A stretch of 64,000 nt of DNA. It comes from Streptomyces sp. MBT53. GTDB lineage: Bacteria > Actinomycetota > Actinomycetes > Streptomycetales > Streptomycetaceae. The DNA lies in the NCBI RefSeq assembly GCF_016654115.1, contig NZ_JAEQAZ010000050.1, positions 1 through 64,000 of the forward strand, in the 5' to 3' direction. The notes beneath the pieces were generated by a model. That model was given only the letters and a program-made list of their open reading frames with translations, searched no databases and had not been told where the DNA came from. The position numbers were made by a program, and so were the translations under genes. Each line of letters begins with the position of its first letter. Within the stretch, counting starts at the first letter, position 1. Positions 15,043 to 23,669 of the stretch are shown here, in pieces.

Positions 15043-16038
15043 ATGACGACGTACGGATCCTTCCCCGGCTCGCGCCCCCGGCGGCTGCGGACCACCCCCG
15101 TCATGCGGCGGATGGTGGCCGAGACCCGGTTGCACCCGGCCGACTTCATCCTCCCGGCGTTCGTGCGGGAGGGGGTCAGTGAGCCGGTGCCGATCGCGGC
15201 CATGCCCGGGGTCGTGCAGCACACGCGGGACAGTCTGCGGAAGGCCGCCGCCGAGGCCGTGGCCGCCGGGATCTCCGGGATCATGCTGTTCGGGGTGCCG
15301 GAGGAGAGCAAGAAGGACGCGCTCGGGACGCCGGGGACGGATCCGGACGGGATTCTCCAGGTCGCGCTGCGGGACGTGCGGGCCGAGGTCGGGGACGAAC
15401 TCCTCGTCATGTCCGATCTTTGTCTCGACGAGACCACCGATCATGGGCATTGCGGAGTGCTTGACGAGCACGGGCGCGTCGACAATGACGCCACCCTTGA
15501 GCGGTATGCCGAGATGGCTCAGGTACAGGCCGACGCCGGTGCTCATGTCGTCGGGCCGAGCGGGATGATGGACGGGCAGATCGGGGTCGTGCGGGACGCG
15601 CTCGACCAGATCGGGCGGGAGGACGTCGCGATCCTCGCGTACACCGCCAAGTACTCGTCCGCGTTCTACGGTCCGTTCCGCGAGGCCGTCGGGTCCTCGC
15701 TCAAGGGGGACCGCAAGACGTACCAGCAGGACCCGGCCAACGCCCGTGAGTCCCTGCGGGAGTTGGCGCTCGACCTCGAAGAGGGCGCCGACATGGTGAT
15801 GGTGAAGCCGGCCGGGCCCTATCTCGACATCCTCGCCAAGGTCGCCGAGGTCTCGGACGTTCCCGTCGCCGCCTATCAGATCTCCGGCGAGTACTCGATG
15901 GTCGAGGCCGCCGCCGAGAAGGGCTGGCTGGACCGGGACCGGGCGATCTTCGAGACGCTGACCGGGATCAAGCGGGCCGGGGCGCGGAACATCCTGACCT
16001 ACTGGGCGGTCGAGGCAGCCCTTAAGCTGCGCGACTGA
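15043..16038 (+). CDS. hemB: Delta-aminolevulinic acid dehydratase (porphobilinogen synthase)
   Basis: 331-aa enzyme condensing two 5-aminolevulinates to porphobilinogen. The Schiff-base lysines lie in TAKYSSAFYGPFR and MVKPAGPYLDI. The metal-site block reads DLCLDETTDHGHCG, in which Asp replaces one of the Cys residues of the zinc-type enzyme, pointing to a magnesium-dependent or mixed site. Length is normal. It is separate from the rex-hemACD operon, with its own leaderless-type promoter, so it need not be under Rex control. A DUF805 protein follows 49 nt downstream. Confidence 0.97.
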   Translation: MTTYGSFPGSRPRRLRTTPVMRRMVAETRLHPADFILPAFVREGVSEPVPIAAMPGVVQHTRDSLRKAAAEAVAAGISGIMLFGVPEESKKDALGTPGTDPDGILQVALRDVRAEVGDELLVMSDLCLDETTDHGHCGVLDEHGRVDNDATLERYAEMAQVQADAGAHVVGPSGMMDGQIGVVRDALDQIGREDVAILAYTAKYSSAFYGPFREAVGSSLKGDRKTYQQDPANARESLRELALDLEEGADMVMVKPAGPYLDILAKVAEVSDVPVAAYQISGEYSMVEAAAEKGWLDRDRAIFETLTGIKRAGARNILTYWAVEAALKLRD

Positions 16039-16087
16039 GGGAATGGCGGGAGCGGGACGGGACCGCCCGGGCGGGCAGGGGGCAGTT

Positions 16088-16453
16088 GTGCACTGGTTCG
16101 TGGAGGCGATGCGGAAGTACGCCGACTTCGGCGGGCGTGCGCGGCGCCTGGAGTACTGGACGTTCGTGGCGTTCGCCTACGTCGGCTATGTCCTGCTGGT
16201 CGGGTTCGGCGCCGCGGGGAGGTCGCCGGCGCTCGTCGCCACCGCGTTCGTGTTCAGCGTGATGCTTGTGCTGCCCGGCCTCTCCGTGACCGTCCGGCGG
16301 CTGCACGACACGGACCGCTCGGGGTGGTGGGTCCTCATCGGGCTCGTGCCGTTCGTCGGGACCGTCGTGATGCTGATCTTCACGCTGACGGAGAGCGAGC
16401 CGGACGAGAACCGGTTCGGTCCGTGCCCGAAGCGGATCCCGGCGCACGCCTGA
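16088..16453 (+). CDS. DUF805 integral membrane protein
   Basis: 121-aa protein with three hydrophobic segments. The DUF805 signatures are present: RARRLEYWTFVAF before the first segment and VRRLHDTDRSGWWVLIGLVP between the second and third. Function of the family is unknown. GTG 16088 is chosen because a run of G (AGGGGGC) lies just upstream and the family begins at this point (HWFVEAMRKYADF). It is likely cotranscribed with hemB. Confidence 0.88.
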   Translation: MHWFVEAMRKYADFGGRARRLEYWTFVAFAYVGYVLLVGFGAAGRSPALVATAFVFSVMLVLPGLSVTVRRLHDTDRSGWWVLIGLVPFVGTVVMLIFTLTESEPDENRFGPCPKRIPAHA

Positions 16454-16468
16454 CCCCGACACCGGCCC

Positions 16469-16621
16469 TCAGCGCGGGGACCGGGCTGTGGGGGTCGTGC
16501 CCGACGGGCCCTCGTCGCGTACGCCCATGCCGTCCTTGCAGCCCGTGAGCAGCAGCGCGGCGAGCACGGCGGCCGTCGCGGAGACGGCCAGGCGGCGGAC
16601 GCGGATCGTGCGGACGGGCAT
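16469..16621 (-). CDS. Small putative lipoprotein, 50 aa
   Basis: ATG 16621 opens a 50-aa frame: a basic N-terminus (MPVRTIRVRRL), a hydrophobic segment ending in a lipobox LLTGC with Cys at 28, then a short Gly/Thr/Pro-rich tail. AGGGGGA lies a few bases before the ATG, and the stop is a TGA 15 nt from the convergent DUF805 gene. Expected to be lipid-anchored outside the membrane. It is easily missed because of its size. Function unknown. Confidence 0.65.
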   Translation of the reverse strand: MPVRTIRVRRLAVSATAAVLAALLLTGCKDGMGVRDEGPSGTTPTARSPR

Positions 16622-16850
16622 GGGTCCCCCTGTCGGAGCGATGCGATGCGGTGTGGATCGCAGGTTGCAGCTTGGGCGGTCGAGCCCCGCCCGCGCTACG
16701 GCCCGCGCGGGATTCGGGACGTCCGGACCGTCCCGCCCGCGCTGACCTGCGGGGACGCAGTCCCTCCCGGGCGCGGTACGGGACGCCGGGAGGACGCCGG
16801 GACCCTTCCTCCCACTTGGGCACCATCAAGTCCCGCCGGGAGTTAGGTTG

Positions 16851-16880
16851 TTGACACTGCTCCGGTTGACGTCCGAATGA
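16851..16880 (+). promoter_or_regulatory. Possible promoter of the DUF574 methyltransferase gene
   Basis: A perfect -35 TTGACA at 16851-16856 is followed after 18 nt by GAATGA, a weak -10. The start codon is at 16903. The other ~220 bases between this and the small lipoprotein gene show only GC-rich potential hairpins. Confidence 0.3.
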
Positions 16881-16902
16881 CCCACTCTCCTGGGAGACAC
16901 GC

Positions 16903-17805
16903 ATGTCCGGCGACGCCCTCAGCCAAGATCCCGCCGAGCTGAGAAGGAGGATCGACACCACCAAGGCGCACCCGGCCCGCGTCTACGACGTCTTCCTCGG
17001 CGGCAAGGACAACTACCCCGTGGACCGCCAGGCGGCCGCCGCCGCGCTCGCCGCCAACCCGCGCGGCTATCTCGACGTCCGGCACAACCGCGACTTCATG
17101 CGCCGCGCGGTGACCCGGCTGTCGCAGGAGCACGGGGTCCGCCAGTTCCTCGACATCGGCACCGGGCTGCCCACCGCGGAGAACGTGCACCAGATCGCCC
17201 AGGGCATCGCCCCCGAGTCGCGGATCGTGTACGTAGACAACGACCCGGTTGTCCTGGCGCACGCCCGCGCGCTGCTCACCAGCACGGACGAGGGCCGTAC
17301 CGACTACATCGACGCGGACCTGCGCCGCCCGGACGACATCCTCGAACAGGCCGCCAAGACCCTCGACTTCAACCAGCCGATCGCGCTGCTGCTGGTGGCG
17401 ATTCTGCACTTCGTCGAGGACGAGGAGGCGTATCCGCTGGTGCGCGACCTGGTGGACGTGCTGCCGTCCGGCAGTCATGTCGTGCTCAGCCACCTCACCG
17501 ACGAGATGCACCCGATCCCGACCCGCGCGGTCCAACGGACGTACACGGAGCGGGGGTTCACCTTCGTGTTCCGTACGAAGGCGGAGGTCGAGCGGTTCTT
17601 CACCGAGACCCCCGGGCTGACCCTGGACGAGCCGGGTGTGATCCCCGCCCACCAGTGGCACCCCGGCCCGGCGCCCGCGCCCCCGGCCGTGGAACAGGCG
17701 TACTTCGACAGTCTCGACGACATCGAGAAGATCACCTACCGGGACATCAACGATGTGACGGACGACGACATCAACGTGTACGGGGCGACGGGCACCAAAG
17801 CCTGA
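16903..17805 (+). CDS. SAM-dependent methyltransferase, SAV2177/DUF574 family
   Basis: 300-aa protein with the family opening IDTTKAHPARVYDVFLGGKD and the SAM-binding QFLDIGTGLPTAENVHQIAQ, then YVDNDPVVLAHARALL. This family is expanded in Streptomyces, often as many paralogues per genome. It has a class I methyltransferase fold and unknown substrates. Start at ATG 16903 with GGGAGA upstream. No membrane segments. It appears monocistronic; the following aminotransferase has its own predicted promoter. Confidence 0.9.
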   Translation: MSGDALSQDPAELRRRIDTTKAHPARVYDVFLGGKDNYPVDRQAAAAALAANPRGYLDVRHNRDFMRRAVTRLSQEHGVRQFLDIGTGLPTAENVHQIAQGIAPESRIVYVDNDPVVLAHARALLTSTDEGRTDYIDADLRRPDDILEQAAKTLDFNQPIALLLVAILHFVEDEEAYPLVRDLVDVLPSGSHVVLSHLTDEMHPIPTRAVQRTYTERGFTFVFRTKAEVERFFTETPGLTLDEPGVIPAHQWHPGPAPAPPAVEQAYFDSLDDIEKITYRDINDVTDDDINVYGATGTKA

Positions 17806-17875
17806 CGCCGCCTGAGACCGGTGACGGCGACCGTCCGGATCGTGGAAACCTGTTTGTAGGCGGCAGGTACTTTCC

Positions 17876-17881
17876 TACGCT
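17876..17881 (+). promoter_or_regulatory. -10 hexamer of a leaderless promoter for the aminotransferase
   Basis: TACGCT ends 7 nt before ATG 17889. TTGTAG at 17854-17859 is a possible -35 with 16-nt spacing. No Shine-Dalgarno is present. Confidence 0.5.
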
Positions 17882-17888
17882 GCCGGAC

Positions 17889-19106
17889 ATGGCCATCACC
17901 GAGTCGGTCCCCGTCCCCCTTGCCCCGCTCCCGCCGCTCGCCGCGCGGGCCCGTGCGATCGGCGGTTCGCCGGTACGGGACATCCTCGCCGTCACGGCCC
18001 GCCCCGAGGTGATCAACTTCGCGGGCGGGCTCCCGGCCCCCGAACTCTTCGACGCCACCGGTATCGCCGCGGCCTATCAGGCGGTGTTCGACGGGACGCC
18101 CGCGCGGGCGCTGCAGTACGCGACGACCGAGGGCGAGCCGGTGCTGCGGGCCGCGCTCGCCGGGCGGACCTCCGTCCGCGGGCTGCCCACCGACGCCGAC
18201 GACCTGCTCGTCACCACCGGATCGCAGCAGGCGCTGTCGCTCCTCGCGACCGCGCTGCTGGAGCCGGGGGACGTCGTCCTGGTCGAACGGCCCTGTTATC
18301 TGGCGGCACTTCAGGTGTTCGCGTTCGCCGGTGCGCGGATCGTCGGCGTGCCGGGGGACGAGGACGGGATCGATCCCGAGGCGCTGGACGAACTCGTCGT
18401 CCGTGAGCGGCCCAAGCTGTTCTACACCGTGCCGACCTTCCAGAACCCCACTGGCCGCACCCTCCCCGCCGACCGCAGGGCCGCGGTCGCCGCCGTCGCC
18501 GCGCGGCGCGGGCTGTGGATCGTGGAGGACGATCCCTACGGCGAACTCCGCTTCGAGGGTGAGCGGTTGCCGTGGATCGCGGCCCACGAGGGCGCGGCGG
18601 ACCGTACGGTCCTGCTCGGCTCCTTCTCCAAGGTGATGGCGCCGGGGCTGCGGCTGGGCTGGCTGCGGGCGCCGAGGGACCTGCTCCGGGCCTGTGTTGT
18701 CGCCAAGCAGGCCGCCGACCTGCACACCCCGACCGTCAACCAGCTCGCCGCGGCACGGTACTTGGCGGACAACGACCTCGACGCGCATGTGGCGGGGGTG
18801 GCCGCCGTCTACCGGGAGCGGCGGGACGCGATGCTCGGGGGGCTCGCGAACTCACTTCCCGAGGGGTCGAGTTGGGAGCGGCCCGAGGGCGGCATGTTCC
18901 TGTGGGCGCGGCTTCCGGAGTCGTACGACACGACGGAGCTGCTGGCGCGGGTGGTGCGGCAGGACGTGGCCTATGTGCCGGGTGCGCCCTTCTACGCCGG
19001 GGAGCCCGACCGTTCGACGATGCGGCTGTGCTTCGTGACGCAGACGCCGGGGGAGATCCGGGAGGGGCTGAGGAGGCTGGGGGAGGGATTGAGGAGCGGT
19101 GCCTGA
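17889..19106 (+). CDS. PLP-dependent aminotransferase (class I/II, 2-aminoadipate type)
   Basis: 405-aa fold-type I enzyme. INFAGGLPAPELFD and LQYATTEGEPVLRAAL open the domain. PTFQNPTGRTLP and VEDDPYGELRF bind the cofactor, and the PLP lysine is K248 in GSFSKVMAPGLRLGW. This pattern is that of LysN/MocR-like aminotransferases, but no GntR DNA-binding domain is attached. The substrate may be an aromatic or branched amino acid or 2-aminoadipate; it cannot be fixed from sequence. The long frame upstream of 17889 overlaps the preceding gene and is rejected. Confidence 0.88.
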   Translation: MAITESVPVPLAPLPPLAARARAIGGSPVRDILAVTARPEVINFAGGLPAPELFDATGIAAAYQAVFDGTPARALQYATTEGEPVLRAALAGRTSVRGLPTDADDLLVTTGSQQALSLLATALLEPGDVVLVERPCYLAALQVFAFAGARIVGVPGDEDGIDPEALDELVVRERPKLFYTVPTFQNPTGRTLPADRRAAVAAVAARRGLWIVEDDPYGELRFEGERLPWIAAHEGAADRTVLLGSFSKVMAPGLRLGWLRAPRDLLRACVVAKQAADLHTPTVNQLAAARYLADNDLDAHVAGVAAVYRERRDAMLGGLANSLPEGSSWERPEGGMFLWARLPESYDTTELLARVVRQDVAYVPGAPFYAGEPDRSTMRLCFVTQTPGEIREGLRRLGEGLRSGA

Positions 19107-19240
19107 ATCCCCTTGGTAACGGGTCGAGTTGGGCTCTGGAATACTTGATCACGCAAGAATAGAGTCGATGTGTCACAGCGCTGCTGATGTCATCACCCCC
19201 GAAAATCCTGGTGGTCCAGGAAGTCCTGGAAGGAAGTGCC

Positions 19241-21142
19241 ATGGCACCGGTGCTCGTCGGACGCGAAGGCCTGCTCGCGGGAGAGCGCATCCCGATCGTC
19301 GACACCCGCGTCACCTTCGGACGCAACGCGGGGAACACGGTCGCCATCGCCAGCCCGAGTGTCTCGCGATTCCACGCGGAGATCGTCTTCGACCAGGACA
19401 AGGGATACGTCCTGACCGACCTCGGCAGCAGCAACGGCACACAGGTCAACGGCGAGGAGATCGAGTCCCGGCTGCTCCAGGCCGGCGATGAAATCACCAT
19501 CGGCGACCAGGAGTTCCGCTTCGAGGTCGCCGACGCCATGCAGACCCTCATGGCACTCAACCTGCCCCGCTCGGTGACCCACCCGGAGGAGAGCGACGGC
19601 TCGGAGGTGCGGGTCACCGTCGTCGGCGGCGGCCCGGTCGGCCTGTCCATGGCGCTGCTCCTTGAGCACTTCCTCGGCGCCCAGGTCAAGATCACCGTCT
19701 TCGAGGGCCGGTGGCGCAAGAAGGGCCGCAGCATCGTCTGGAAGGACGCGGACGAGGGCAACGTACGGCGCCAGCAGGTGGTGACCGTGCAGAGCCGGCA
19801 GTACCTCGCCTGGCCGCAGTACGTGCAGGACCGGCTCTTCGACCCCGAGAACTACACCGAGATGTGGCCGTCGGGCCCGGACTCGATCGGCGACCACCAC
19901 CCGCGCAACATGCGGATCGCCTACATCGAGGACAAGCTGCTGGAGCTGGCGAACGAGAAGCGGGACCGCATACGGCTGATCCCGGCCAAGTTCGACCCGG
20001 CGGAGCAGCGCGACGAACTCGCCTCGCAGCACGTGCTCGCCATCTGCGACGGCGGCCGGTCCCGCACCCGGGAGCACTTCGCCGCCCGCTTCGGCAAGGC
20101 CGACGAGTCGATCTACTCCCTCGACGGGGTCCATCTGCGGGACGTCGTCCTCGGCCTGCGCGTCAAGTCGGAACTCCCCGACCCCATGGCGATCCTGCTG
20201 ACGGTCGCTCAGAACCGGTTCCTGCTCAACTCGTTGCGCGGCGAGGGCTTCCTCAACATGCGGCTCACCGACTCCGAGTTGACGGAGGTCATCGGCATCG
20301 ACCCGGTCCGCCGGGTCTTCGAGGAGTGCATCGCCTCCCGCCCGTGCCTGATGAACCGCGACGAGCACGGCGACTTCCAGTGCGCGACCCACGGCACGCT
20401 GTTCCTCCCCGCCCTCATCAAGGGCTCGCCCCTGTGGAAGCGGGTGCACGAAGGGCTGCGGCTGTTCAACGTCAAGGACGGGGACCTGAGCGCGGTCACC
20501 AGCTTCCGCCTCGACATGGTCCAACGCCCACGCTTCTCCGCCGAGTTGCTGCCCCCGACCGTCAACACCCCCGGCACGTACGGCTTCCTGCTCGGCGACG
20601 CGGCCAACTCCATCCACTTCTGGCCCGGCCGTGGCCTCAACAGCGGCCTGGCGTCCGCGATCTCACTGGCCCGCTCCCTCAACAGCGCCTGGAACGGGCG
20701 GCCTTTCCGGGACGCGGACTTCCTGCGGCACGAGGCCGCGATGTCGATGCTCCAGTACCGGCACAAGAGCCGCGCCTGGAAGGCGATGGTCACCACCGAC
20801 GACCAGGGCGTCACCTGGGCCATCAAGGACATCATCGACCACGGCATCGACGGCATCGCCGAGGAACCCGACCGCGAGGCGGACACGGCGACGCTGCTGG
20901 CGCGCATGGCGGCGATCCGGGACAGGCTGGCGCCCCGCCTGCCCGGCATGCCGGACGACGAGGCGATCCTCGAACGCCTCGCGACCCTGGAGGACCGCAC
21001 CCTGCGCATGCTGGTCCTCAGCGGCGCGTGGGACACCCTGACCATGGGCGGCGAGGAGGTCGACATCGACATCTTCTACGGCCCCGACTCCTCGGCCGCC
21101 GCCGCGGCGGTGGAGGCGCTGGAGCCGGCCACGCAGCAGTGA
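19241..21142 (+). CDS. FHA domain fused to a FAD-dependent monooxygenase-like domain
   Basis: 633-aa protein. Residues about 20-95 form an FHA domain (VTFGRNAGNTVAIASPSVSR, FHAEIVF, DLGSSNGTQVNGEEI) with the Arg, Ser-x-x-His and Asn of phosphothreonine binding. From residue 125 a flavoprotein domain begins: VTVVGGGPVGLSMALLLE is the FAD dinucleotide fold, and GDAANSIHFWPGRGLNSGLAS near residue 450 is the class A monooxygenase GD motif. A helical tail of about 150 residues follows. The pairing suggests an oxidoreductase recruited by Ser/Thr kinase signalling. ATG 19241 has GGAAGGAAG upstream; an ATG 18 codons earlier is possible. Substrate unknown. Confidence 0.88.
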   Translation: MAPVLVGREGLLAGERIPIVDTRVTFGRNAGNTVAIASPSVSRFHAEIVFDQDKGYVLTDLGSSNGTQVNGEEIESRLLQAGDEITIGDQEFRFEVADAMQTLMALNLPRSVTHPEESDGSEVRVTVVGGGPVGLSMALLLEHFLGAQVKITVFEGRWRKKGRSIVWKDADEGNVRRQQVVTVQSRQYLAWPQYVQDRLFDPENYTEMWPSGPDSIGDHHPRNMRIAYIEDKLLELANEKRDRIRLIPAKFDPAEQRDELASQHVLAICDGGRSRTREHFAARFGKADESIYSLDGVHLRDVVLGLRVKSELPDPMAILLTVAQNRFLLNSLRGEGFLNMRLTDSELTEVIGIDPVRRVFEECIASRPCLMNRDEHGDFQCATHGTLFLPALIKGSPLWKRVHEGLRLFNVKDGDLSAVTSFRLDMVQRPRFSAELLPPTVNTPGTYGFLLGDAANSIHFWPGRGLNSGLASAISLARSLNSAWNGRPFRDADFLRHEAAMSMLQYRHKSRAWKAMVTTDDQGVTWAIKDIIDHGIDGIAEEPDREADTATLLARMAAIRDRLAPRLPGMPDDEAILERLATLEDRTLRMLVLSGAWDTLTMGGEEVDIDIFYGPDSSAAAAAVEALEPATQQ

Positions 21143-21165
21143 GCGGTGGGGTCGATCGTGTTGCC

Positions 21166-21171
21166 TAGGCT
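21166..21171 (+). promoter_or_regulatory. -10 hexamer of a leaderless promoter for the N-acetyltransferase
   Basis: TAGGCT, a strong -10 match, ends 6 nt before ATG 21178 and no Shine-Dalgarno is present. It lies only 24 nt after the stop of the FHA gene. Confidence 0.55.
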
Positions 21172-21177
21172 GGGCGC

Positions 21178-22002
21178 ATGTCCGACAGTGATGGCTTCGA
21201 CCTCGACGAGTACCTCGCGCACCTCGGGTGGGCGGGGGAGCGGCGGCCCGACACGGCGACGCTGAAGGGGGTGCACCTCGCGCACATGCGGGGCATCCCC
21301 TTCGAGAACCTCGACGCGCTCCGGCGTACCGCTCCCTCCCTCGAACTGTCCGATCTGATGGCCAAGTTGCTGCGCAGCCGGCGCGGTGGCTACTGCTACG
21401 AGCAGAACACGCTGCTGGCCACCGCGCTGCGCGCGCTCGGCTTCGGGGTGACCCTCCTGACGGCCCGGGTGGTCGTGGGCACGGACCGGATCGAGAGCCG
21501 CCCGCGCACCCATATGACGCTCCGCGTGGACGTGCCGGGCGATCCGCAGCCCTATCTGGCCGACGTCGGGTTCGGGGCGATCGGCGCGCTGCTGGAACCG
21601 GTGCCGCTGGTGCTGGGTGGGGAGTTCGAGGACGCGGGGCGTAGGCACCGCTTCGTCCGGGTGCCGCATCGCGGCCCGCTGGAGATGTGGATGCTGGAGG
21701 CGTACATCGACGGTTCCTGGCAGCCGCAGTACGCCTTCACCCTGGAGCCCTTCGAGCACGTCGACTTCGAGGTCATCAACTGGCACATCGCCACGAATCC
21801 GCGCTCTCCCTTCACCCAGCGCCTGTTCGTCCAGCGGGTCACTGCCGATCGACATCTCCTGCTCCACGGAAGCCTGTTGACGGAGACGTGGGCCGACGGG
21901 CAGGTACACAAGCGCGAGTTGGCCGACGAGGCCGACGTACGGCGGGTGCTGGACGAGGAGTTCGGGATCGAGGCACCGGAGGGGATGAAGCTGCTGTCCT
22001 GA
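21178..22002 (+). CDS. nat: Arylamine N-acetyltransferase
   Basis: 274-aa enzyme transferring acetyl (or other acyl) groups from CoA to arylamines. The catalytic triad is visible: C73 in RRGGYCYEQN, H112 in RTHMTLRV and D129 in LADVGFG. HMRGIPFENLDAL at the N-terminus is also typical. Length is normal. In actinomycetes such enzymes act in xenobiotic acetylation or in amide-forming steps of natural-product pathways; no such cluster is obvious here. It is convergent with the SDR gene, 7 nt apart. Confidence 0.93.
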   Translation: MSDSDGFDLDEYLAHLGWAGERRPDTATLKGVHLAHMRGIPFENLDALRRTAPSLELSDLMAKLLRSRRGGYCYEQNTLLATALRALGFGVTLLTARVVVGTDRIESRPRTHMTLRVDVPGDPQPYLADVGFGAIGALLEPVPLVLGGEFEDAGRRHRFVRVPHRGPLEMWMLEAYIDGSWQPQYAFTLEPFEHVDFEVINWHIATNPRSPFTQRLFVQRVTADRHLLLHGSLLTETWADGQVHKRELADEADVRRVLDEEFGIEAPEGMKLLS

Positions 22003-22009
22003 ACGGCGG

Positions 22010-22759
22010 TCATTGGGGCAGGAGCTGTTGCCCGCCGTCGATGTCGTAGGTCGCGCCCGTCAGGGCTTCGTTGCGCATGATGTGGACCGCCAGGGCGGCG
22101 ACGTCCGCCGGGCCGACGACCCGGCGGATGGGGAGCGAGGCACCCAGCTCCTCCCGGCGGGCGTCGAGCCGGTCGCCCAGGAGCGAGGCCGACAGGGGGG
22201 TGTCGACGAAGCCGGGGGCGATGACGTTGACCCGGACCGGCGCGAGTTCGAGGGCCAGGTTCCTGGTGAGGGCGGGGAGGGCGGCGGTCATCGCGGCGAT
22301 GACGGACATGCCGACGCCGGGGCGGCGCCCGCCCGTGCCGCCGATGAACAACAGCGTGCCCCCGGCCCTGACCCGCTCCCGGCCGTACTTCGCGATCCCG
22401 AGCACCATGGCGAGGCGTTCACCGAAGTACCGGCCGGTCTCCGCCAGGTCCAGGTCGGCCAGCGGCCCGTACAAGGGGCCGCCGACGGTCGAGAGGACGT
22501 GGTCGACCGGGCCGGGCAGTTCGTCGAAGAACTCCCGCAGCCGGTCCGTGTCGAGGGCGTCCAGGATCGCGGTGCTCAGCGGTCCGACCTCCGCGGCGGC
22601 CCGCTCCAGCCGCTGCGGATCGCGCGCGGCCATGACGACCTGGCCACCGGCGGCGCGGACCTGGCGCGCGGTTTCGAGCCCGATGCCCGAGCTGGCACCG
22701 ATCACGACGACGGTCCGACCGGCCAGCTCCTGCGGCCGGTCGGGCTCGCTTCCGCTCAT
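22010..22759 (-). CDS. SDR-family protein lacking the Tyr-Lys catalytic pair
   Basis: 249-aa Rossmann protein. VVVIGASSGIGLETARQ is an intact NAD(P)-binding motif, and NVIAPGFVDTPL and YDIDGGQQLLP are family blocks. Where active SDRs have YxxxK, this one reads SVIAAMTAALPALTRNLALE, so both residues appear replaced; the upstream catalytic Ser region reads FIGGTGG. It may bind nucleotide without classical dehydrogenase chemistry or belong to a divergent subgroup. GGAGG lies 9 nt before ATG 22759; the preceding GTG is an alternative. It probably ends in the short gap shared with nat. Confidence 0.85.
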   Translation of the reverse strand: MSGSEPDRPQELAGRTVVVIGASSGIGLETARQVRAAGGQVVMAARDPQRLERAAAEVGPLSTAILDALDTDRLREFFDELPGPVDHVLSTVGGPLYGPLADLDLAETGRYFGERLAMVLGIAKYGRERVRAGGTLLFIGGTGGRRPGVGMSVIAAMTAALPALTRNLALELAPVRVNVIAPGFVDTPLSASLLGDRLDARREELGASLPIRRVVGPADVAALAVHIMRNEALTGATYDIDGGQQLLPQ

Positions 22760-22860
22760 CACAGCCAGCCTCCGGTGGGCGACAAAAGGGACGGGCCTCC
22801 CGAACGTATCCCGGGCGGCCGGGCCCCACCACCGGAGTGCGGTGCCGCGTCAGGCTCGGG

Positions 22861-23628
22861 TCAGTCCCACCAGAAGTGCCAGGTGGGCCGGTCGATCAGC
22901 TTCTGGGCGTACGTCTCCAGGTCGCCGATGTCGTCCGGGCAGAAGGCGAAGTGCTCGGCGGCCACTTCCTCGGCCTCGTCGAGGTCGGCGGGCGGGGCCG
23001 CCACGGACACGGTCAGCCGGTCGAAGCCGAGGGCCACGACCCGTATGCCGAAGCGGTCTTCCCAGGAACGGAGGACCGCGCAGAGGCGGGCCGTGTCGTT
23101 CTCGTGGTTGGCGGGGCCCATCCAGCCGATCGCCGCCGGGATGTCAGCGCTGCGGCGGGCCGGCACCAGGGCGAGGTGCGGTGCCTTGAACCCTGGCCCG
23201 CCGCCGGTCAGGGAGTCGGCGACCTCGGCCGCCCGCTCGTCGGGATCGGCGACGAGGGCGAGCGGTTCGGCGAGGCCGGGCCACTCGTCGCCCTCGTCCG
23301 TGTACTCCTCCCAGAACTCCTCCAGCACCTCGTCGGCGTCGTGGTCCCCGGGATACGACATCTCGTCGGGGCTCAACTCCCATTCCCCTGGGCCGCCTTG
23401 GTCGCCGTTCACGTCCATGAGCAGCGGGAGGAGCCCGGCGGTGCGCGCGGACCGCAGCGCGTCGTAGTCACCGGGCCCAGCCGGTCCGTCCGCGCACCAC
23501 AACAGCGCTTCGTCCGACGGGCCTTCGGCCGTCGTGTCGATCAGTCTCCCGAGAGGGAGTTCAAGCCCGAACGAGCTGCCGCTCGGGTCGGCCGCCAGCT
23601 TCGGCAGCGGATTGGGAAGAGTCGCCAT
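22861..23628 (-). CDS. DUF4253 domain protein
   Basis: 255-aa acidic cytoplasmic protein. The C-terminal ~110 residues (LALVPARRSADIPAAIGW to the end) fit DUF4253, including HFAFCPDDIGDLETYAQKL and the closing tryptophan-rich WHFWWD. The N-terminal half is poorly conserved and rich in Asp/Glu. Function unknown; some members look like Imm- or SUKH-like accessory proteins, but that is speculation. The ATG at 23628 gives the expected family N-terminus; the frame runs on upstream across the next gene's 3' end. Confidence 0.82.
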   Translation of the reverse strand: MATLPNPLPKLAADPSGSSFGLELPLGRLIDTTAEGPSDEALLWCADGPAGPGDYDALRSARTAGLLPLLMDVNGDQGGPGEWELSPDEMSYPGDHDADEVLEEFWEEYTDEGDEWPGLAEPLALVADPDERAAEVADSLTGGGPGFKAPHLALVPARRSADIPAAIGWMGPANHENDTARLCAVLRSWEDRFGIRVVALGFDRLTVSVAAPPADLDEAEEVAAEHFAFCPDDIGDLETYAQKLIDRPTWHFWWD

Positions 23629-23669
23629 GTCAGAGACTTTAGAGGCGACCACTGACAGCCGGAGACCGG

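Noticed and set aside
12952..15546. 864-aa minus-strand frame across hemD, the Sel1 gene and hemB
   Set aside because: It covers three genes and the repeat array on the opposite strand; composition is typical of an antisense by-product.
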